Source: DYIB01 sp049320945
GTDB taxonomy: Bacteria > Pseudomonadota > Gammaproteobacteria > Burkholderiales > Rhodocyclaceae
Reading direction: 5' to 3'
NCBI GenBank assembly: GCA_049320945.1
Contig: JBMOQT010000140.1
Location: 1-9,076, forward strand
DNA: 9,076 nt
Shown: positions 5,606-9,076 of the stretch, in pieces
Position numbering within the stretch: position 1 is the stretch's first letter
How the letters are laid out: each line of letters begins with the position of its first letter
Program-made: the position numbers and the translations under genes
Notes under the pieces: model-generated
Database searches by the model: none
The model's input: the letters and a program-made list of their open reading frames with translations, nothing else
What the model was told of the DNA's origin: nothing

Positions 5606-6313
5606 ATGGCAACAATCTCCGCCAACTTGCAAGCCGTCGGGCGGCGCATAGCCGCCGCTGCGCGGGCGGCGGGCAGGGATCCCGGCAGCGTGCGCCTGCT
5701 TGCGGTCAGTAAGACTTTTTCCGACACTGCCATCCGCGCAGCGGCGGCGGCAGGGCAGCGGGCCTTCGGCGAGAACTATGTGCAGGAAGCGCTGGCCAAG
5801 ATGGCCGCGCTGTCCGATCTGGATCTGGAATGGCATTTCATCGGCCCACTGCAGAGCAACAAGACCCGGGCGGTGGCCGAGCACTTCGACTGGGTGCATA
5901 GCGTGGATCGCATGAAGATCGCCGAGCGCCTGTCGGCGGCGCGCGCCGGCCGCCCGGCCCTGCAGGTATGCCTGCAGGTGAATACCAGCGGCGAGGCGAG
6001 CAAGGGGGGCGTGGCGCCGGAGGAGGCGGCGGATCTGGCCACAGCCATCGCCCGGCTGCCCCATCTGCGCCTGCGCGGCTTCATGACCATACCCGAGCCC
6101 GCGCAGGATGCTACCCTGTTGCGCAGCCGCTTTCGCCTGCTGCGGCAGCTGCGCGATGCGGCGAATGCCCGCGGCCTTGCTCTGGACACCCTGTCTATGG
6201 GCATGTCGGACGATCTGGAGGCGGCGATACTCGAAGGAGCGACCATCGTGCGCGTGGGCAGCGCCATCTTCGGCACCCGCGCGCGCAGTCAGGAGAGGAA
6301 GCAAATCCTATGA
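5606..6313 (+). CDS. yggS: YggS/PLPBP family pyridoxal 5'-phosphate homeostasis protein
   Basis: This 235-residue single-domain TIM-barrel protein carries PLP on Lys36 in LLAVSKTF (31-38). Other family marks are FGENYVQE (54-61), HFIGPLQSNK (77-86), the phosphate-binding region SMGMSDD (197-203) and GATIVRVGSAIFG (211-223). PLPBP proteins bind PLP without known enzyme activity and keep the PLP pool and amino-acid levels balanced; loss in E. coli upsets valine/isoleucine metabolism and pyridoxine tolerance. The ATG is adopted because the following residues match the family; only a weak GAAG precedes it, and the transcript may be almost leaderless. It overlaps proC in an ATGA, the widely conserved yggS-proC pairing, and is divergent from pilT as in Pseudomonas. 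Confidence 0.96.
   Translation: MATISANLQAVGRRIAAAARAAGRDPGSVRLLAVSKTFSDTAIRAAAAAGQRAFGENYVQEALAKMAALSDLDLEWHFIGPLQSNKTRAVAEHFDWVHSVDRMKIAERLSAARAGRPALQVCLQVNTSGEASKGGVAPEEAADLATAIARLPHLRLRGFMTIPEPAQDATLLRSRFRLLRQLRDAANARGLALDTLSMGMSDDLEAAILEGATIVRVGSAIFGTRARSQERKQIL
6291..6301 (+). promoter_or_regulatory. extended Shine-Dalgarno of proC inside the end of yggS
   Basis: AGGAGAGGAAG ends 8 nt before the proC ATG at 6310. It lies inside the last codons of yggS, so proC can be initiated efficiently both by re-initiation at the ATGA overlap and by direct binding. It is the strongest ribosome-binding site seen in the window, and supports this start over the open frame that extends upstream through yggS. 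Confidence 0.75.
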
Positions 6314-7122
6314 AGATCACTTTTCTCGGCGGCGGCAACATGGCCACCGCCCTCATCGGCGGCTTGTTGCAGAAAGGTTTCGTTGCCACGGACATCAAGG
6401 TCATCGAGCTGCAGGCGGACAACCGCCAGCGCCTGGCACGGGATTTCGGCGTGGCCTGCTTCGAGGCGCCCGAGGCGGCGGCCCTGACCTGCGACGTGCT
6501 GGTTCTGGCTGTGAAGCCGCAGCAGATGCGCGCCGCCCTGGCGCCGGTGGCACCCCATCTGAAGAACCAGCTGGTGGTGAGCATCGCCGCAGGGCTGCGC
6601 ATTGCCGACATCTGCCGCTGGGCGGGCGGCCACCGGCGCATCGTGCGCACCATGCCCAACACGCCGGCCCTGATCGGTGCCGGCATCACCGGTCTGTACG
6701 CCGGGCCCGAGGTGGACGCGGCGGGACGCGGCCAGGCGGAGCAGGTGCTGGCGGCGGTGGGCAAGACCCTGTGGATCGGCGACGAGGCGCAGATGGACGC
6801 GGTGACCGCCGTCTCCGGCAGCGGCCCGGCCTATGTCTTCTACTTCGTAGAGGCCTTGCAGCGCGCCGCGCGCGAGCTGGGTTTCGGCGAGGCCGAGGCA
6901 CGCACCCTGGCGCTGGAAACCTTTGTCGGCGCGGTGGCCCTGGCGGCGGGCAGCGGCGAGGACGTGGCGGTGCTGCGCAGCCGCGTCACCTCCAAGGGTG
7001 GCACGACGGAGGCGGCGCTCCAGTCCATGACGGCGGACGGCGTGGCCGAGGCCATCGTGCGTGCAGTGAAGGCCGCCGAGGCGCGGGGACGCGAGCTGGG
7101 CGATCTGCTGGGAAAGGATTGA
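6310..7122 (+). CDS. proC: pyrroline-5-carboxylate reductase
   Basis: This 270-residue enzyme catalyses the last step of proline synthesis, reducing 1-pyrroline-5-carboxylate to L-proline with NAD(P)H in the cytoplasm. The Rossmann domain begins MKITFLGGGNMA, with the dinucleotide loop GGGNMA at 7-12. AVKPQ (67-71) and RTMPNTPA (113-120) line the cofactor and active site. The C-terminal dimerisation domain has VSGSGPAYVF (168-177) and the substrate-binding SKGGTT (228-233). Length is normal (E. coli 269). The start overlaps the yggS stop as ATGA and has a strong internal ribosome-binding site. Four bases separate its stop from the GTG of yggT, so yggS-proC-yggT-yggU looks like one operon. Confidence 0.97.
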   Translation: MKITFLGGGNMATALIGGLLQKGFVATDIKVIELQADNRQRLARDFGVACFEAPEAAALTCDVLVLAVKPQQMRAALAPVAPHLKNQLVVSIAAGLRIADICRWAGGHRRIVRTMPNTPALIGAGITGLYAGPEVDAAGRGQAEQVLAAVGKTLWIGDEAQMDAVTAVSGSGPAYVFYFVEALQRAARELGFGEAEARTLALETFVGAVALAAGSGEDVAVLRSRVTSKGGTTEAALQSMTADGVAEAIVRAVKAAEARGRELGDLLGKD

Positions 7123-7126
7123 ACCG

Positions 7127-7702
7127 GTGCTGACCCAGCTCGCCCTCCTGATCCTGGAAGCCGTCACCGGCTTCTTCGTCATCCTGCTGCTGGTGCGCTT
7201 CTACATGCAGTGGCTGCGCGTGTCCTTTCACAACCAGATCGGCCAGTTCGTGGTGGCGGTTACCGACTGGCTGGTGCGGCCGGCGCGGCGCGTCATTCCC
7301 GGGCTGATGGGGCTGGATCTGTCGAGCTTCGTGCTGGCCTTGGGCGTGCATAGTCTTTCTCTCGCCATCGCCTTCTGGCTCAAGGGTTACGCCTTCGGCG
7401 GCGGGCCCCTGCTGGCGGTGATCGGCCTGCTGGCCATCGGCTTCCTGGAGCTGATCCGCTATTCCGCCTACATCCTCATCGGCGTCGTCATCATCGCCGC
7501 CGTGCTGAGTTGGGTGAATCCCTATTCGCCCGTGGCGCCCCTGTTCAATGCCCTGGCGCGGCCCTTCCTGCGCCCGCTGCAGCGGCTGATCCCGCCCATC
7601 GCCAACGTGGACCTGTCGCCCATCGTCCTGCTGCTGGTGCTGCAGATCGCGCTGCTGCTGCTTGCCTGGGTGCGCACGGGCCTGCTGCCCCTGCTGATGT
7701 GA
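7127..7702 (+). CDS. yggT: YggT family integral membrane protein
   Basis: This 191-residue hydrophobic protein starts with GTG, preceded by an AAAGGA about 8 nt upstream at the end of proC. It contains two copies of the YGGT (DUF... CCB3/YggT) unit: hydrophobic helix, then RFYMQWLRV...NQIGQFV...RPARRVIPG in the first half, and SWVNPYSPVAPLFNALARPFLRPLQRLIPP in the second, each followed by a membrane segment (LSSFVLAL near 65-72, LSPIVLLLV near 163-171). Length is like E. coli YggT (188). Relatives have been linked to osmotic/ion stress, and in plastids and some bacteria to cytochrome b6f assembly or division; the role here is unknown. It overlaps yggU in a GTGA, implying coupling. Confidence 0.93.
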   Translation: MLTQLALLILEAVTGFFVILLLVRFYMQWLRVSFHNQIGQFVVAVTDWLVRPARRVIPGLMGLDLSSFVLALGVHSLSLAIAFWLKGYAFGGGPLLAVIGLLAIGFLELIRYSAYILIGVVIIAAVLSWVNPYSPVAPLFNALARPFLRPLQRLIPPIANVDLSPIVLLLVLQIALLLLAWVRTGLLPLLM

Positions 7703-8001
7703 CGCCGCCCTGGCTCAAGCGCGAGGCGGAAGGCAGGGTGCTGCTGACAGTGCATGTCCAGCCCGGCGCCAAGAGGACCGAGGTTGCCGGCGTGCATGGC
7801 GACGCCCTCAAGATCCGCCTGGCCGCGCCGCCCGTGGACGGCAAGGCCAACGACTGCCTGCTGGCCTTCCTGGCCGAGCGTTTGGGCCTCGCCCGCGCCG
7901 CGGTGGAACTGGTGAGCGGTGCCACGGCGCGGCGCAAACGGCTGCGCCTGGCGGGCGTGAGCGATGCGGCGCTGGAGCGGCTGGCGCAGGCTGGCGACTG
8001 A
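7699..8001 (+). CDS. yggU: DUF167 / YggU family protein
   Basis: This small protein of 100 residues has the DUF167 pattern: RVLLTVHVQPGAKRTEV (13-29), LKIRLAAPPVDGKAN (37-51), where the APPVDGKAN segment is the most conserved part of the family, and VSGATARRKRLRL (72-84). The biochemical role is unknown; structures of relatives show a small alpha/beta fold, and the gene accompanies yggT in many proteobacteria. The GTG start at 7699 overlaps the yggT stop as GTGA. There is no separate ribosome-binding site, so translation probably depends on yggT. The frame stays open 63 codons further upstream inside yggT, but those residues are not part of the family. It converges on the pyrC-like gene with only 8 nt between the stops. 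Confidence 0.93.
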   Translation: MTPPWLKREAEGRVLLTVHVQPGAKRTEVAGVHGDALKIRLAAPPVDGKANDCLLAFLAERLGLARAAVELVSGATARRKRLRLAGVSDAALERLAQAGD

Positions 8002-8009
8002 GCGCCCCG

Positions 8010-9076
8010 CTAGCGCGCCTCGAACACCACGCGTCCGTCCACCAGCGTGTAGACCACCCTGCCTGGCAGCTCGTAGCCCAGGAAGGGGGTGTTCTTGCCC
8101 TGACTCTTCAGGCTGTCGCGGGTGACGCGCAGCATCGCCTGGGGGTCGAAGACGCACACATCGGCGGCCGCGCCCTGCGCCAGGGTGCCCGCCTCCAGCC
8201 CCAGGATGCGCGCCGCGTCGCAGGTGACGCGCGCCAGCGCCCGCTCCAGGGGCAGGCGCATTTCCTGGGCCCACTTGAGGGTCAGGGGCAGCAGCAGCTC
8301 CAGGCCGGTGGCGCCCGGCTCCGCCTCGTCGAAGGGCAGCTGCTTGGCGTCGTCGTCCACGGGCGTGTGATCCGAACACAGAGCGTCGATGCGGCCGTCG
8401 GCCAGGGCCTGGCGCAGGACGTCCCGGTCGCGCAGGGAGCGCAGGGGCGGAACCAGGTTGGCATGGGCGCTGAAGTAGCCGATGTCCCGTTCCGACAGAT
8501 GCAAGTGATTGATGGACACGTCACAGCTCACGGCCAGGCCGTCGCGCCGCGCCGCCTCGATCAGGTCCACGGCGTCGGCGCAGGAAATGCGCGCCACGTG
8601 CAGGCGCACGCCCGTGTCCCGCGCCAGCCGGAGCATGGTGGCGAGCGCCACGGTCTCGGCGCTGGCGGGGATGCCGGGCAGTCCCAGGCGGGTGGCCACC
8701 TCGCCGTCGTGGGCCACGCCCTTGCGGCCCAGGAACGGGTCCTGGGGATGGAGCCAGACGGCGAAGCCGAAAGTGGCGGCGTATTGCAGCGCGCGCAGTA
8801 GCACCTCGGTGTTGACGATGGGCGTATTGGCCTGGCTGAAGGCCACACAGCCGGCCTCCCGCAGCTCGGCCATCTCCGTGAGTTGCTCGCCCGCCAGGCG
8901 CACGGTGAGGGCGCCGATGGGGTAGACATGGCTGCGCGACAGGCTGCGTGCCCGGTGCTTGAGCATTTCCACCAGGCCCGGCTCGTCCAGGGGCGGGTCC
9001 GTGTCCGGGGGGCAGGACAGGCTGGTGACGCCGCCGGCGGCGGCCGCGGCCAGTTCCGACTCCAGGGTGGCGCGGT
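8010..9076 (-). CDS. pyrC: dihydroorotase-family protein, probably non-catalytic PyrC' (ATCase partner); N-terminus cut by window edge
   Basis: The last 354 residues of a type I dihydroorotase-like protein are visible; families of this kind run about 420-430, so some 70 N-terminal residues including the HxH zinc motif lie outside. Fold marks include AAAAAGGVTSLSCPPDTDP near the edge, the NTPFLGY motif and the C-terminal VDGRVVFEAR. Compared with active Bacillus PyrC, the ligand His178 is kept (HPQD, codon 8748-8750) and Asp304 is kept (SDHTP, 8370-8372), but Asp151 is Ala (FSQA, 8829-8831), His231 is Arg (HVARIS, 8589-8591) and the DHAPH His is Val (8358-8360). This fits PyrC'/PyrX of Pseudomonas, an inactive paralogue that assembles with PyrB aspartate transcarbamoylase; pyrB would then be expected just beyond 9076. 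An active standard PyrC is unlikely with these losses. The name PyrC' is an inference; the family is certain. Confidence 0.9.
   Translation of the reverse strand, partial: RATLESELAAAAAGGVTSLSCPPDTDPPLDEPGLVEMLKHRARSLSRSHVYPIGALTVRLAGEQLTEMAELREAGCVAFSQANTPIVNTEVLLRALQYAATFGFAVWLHPQDPFLGRKGVAHDGEVATRLGLPGIPASAETVALATMLRLARDTGVRLHVARISCADAVDLIEAARRDGLAVSCDVSINHLHLSERDIGYFSAHANLVPPLRSLRDRDVLRQALADGRIDALCSDHTPVDDDAKQLPFDEAEPGATGLELLLPLTLKWAQEMRLPLERALARVTCDAARILGLEAGTLAQGAAADVCVFDPQAMLRVTRDSLKSQGKNTPFLGYELPGRVVYTLVDGRVVFEAR

Overview
The window reads as a GC-rich proteobacterial chromosome segment made of housekeeping genes. The gene set and order point to the beta/gamma-proteobacteria: pilT-pilU divergent from yggS-proC-yggT-yggU, with a pyrC-like gene next door. 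A similar neighbourhood exists around pilT/pyrB in Pseudomonas aeruginosa. A stand-alone RlmL-type methyltransferase instead of the fused RlmKL of enterobacteria makes a betaproteobacterium somewhat more likely, but this is an inference from gene content only.

Layout from left to right: (1) a partial minus-strand gene for a ferredoxin-plus-flavin NAD(P)H reductase; (2) a short divergent control region containing a perfect inverted repeat; (3) a plus-strand operon of an atypical SDR, hemJ (protoporphyrinogen oxidase family) and an rlmL-like 23S rRNA methyltransferase, tightly packed with a 1-nt stop/start overlap; (4) pilU and pilT, the type IV pilus retraction ATPases, on the minus strand (transcribed pilT then pilU), separated by a 99-nt gap that holds a perfect REPIN-like double hairpin, with a second hairpin formed at the pilT stop codon; (5) a 63-nt divergent region with overlapping -10-like elements; (6) a plus-strand operon yggS-proC-yggT-yggU with ATGA and GTGA overlaps at two junctions; (7) a minus-strand partial gene for a dihydroorotase-family protein that has lost at least two zinc-site residues and so looks like the non-catalytic PyrC' partner of aspartate transcarbamoylase.

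Functionally, the central genes cover pilus retraction (twitching, surface sensing, DNA uptake), PLP homeostasis coupled to proline synthesis (YggS with ProC), an envelope protein with a possible division or osmotic role (YggT), haem synthesis (HemJ), ribosome modification (RlmL) and pyrimidine synthesis (PyrC'). I see no CRISPR array, tRNA, rRNA, insertion sequence, phage gene or obvious new system. No gene-free stretch exceeds 100 bases. The points that most deserve a second look are the REPIN abutting the pilU ribosome-binding site, the pilT stop codon in a hairpin loop, the degenerate dihydroorotase, and the two compact divergent control regions.
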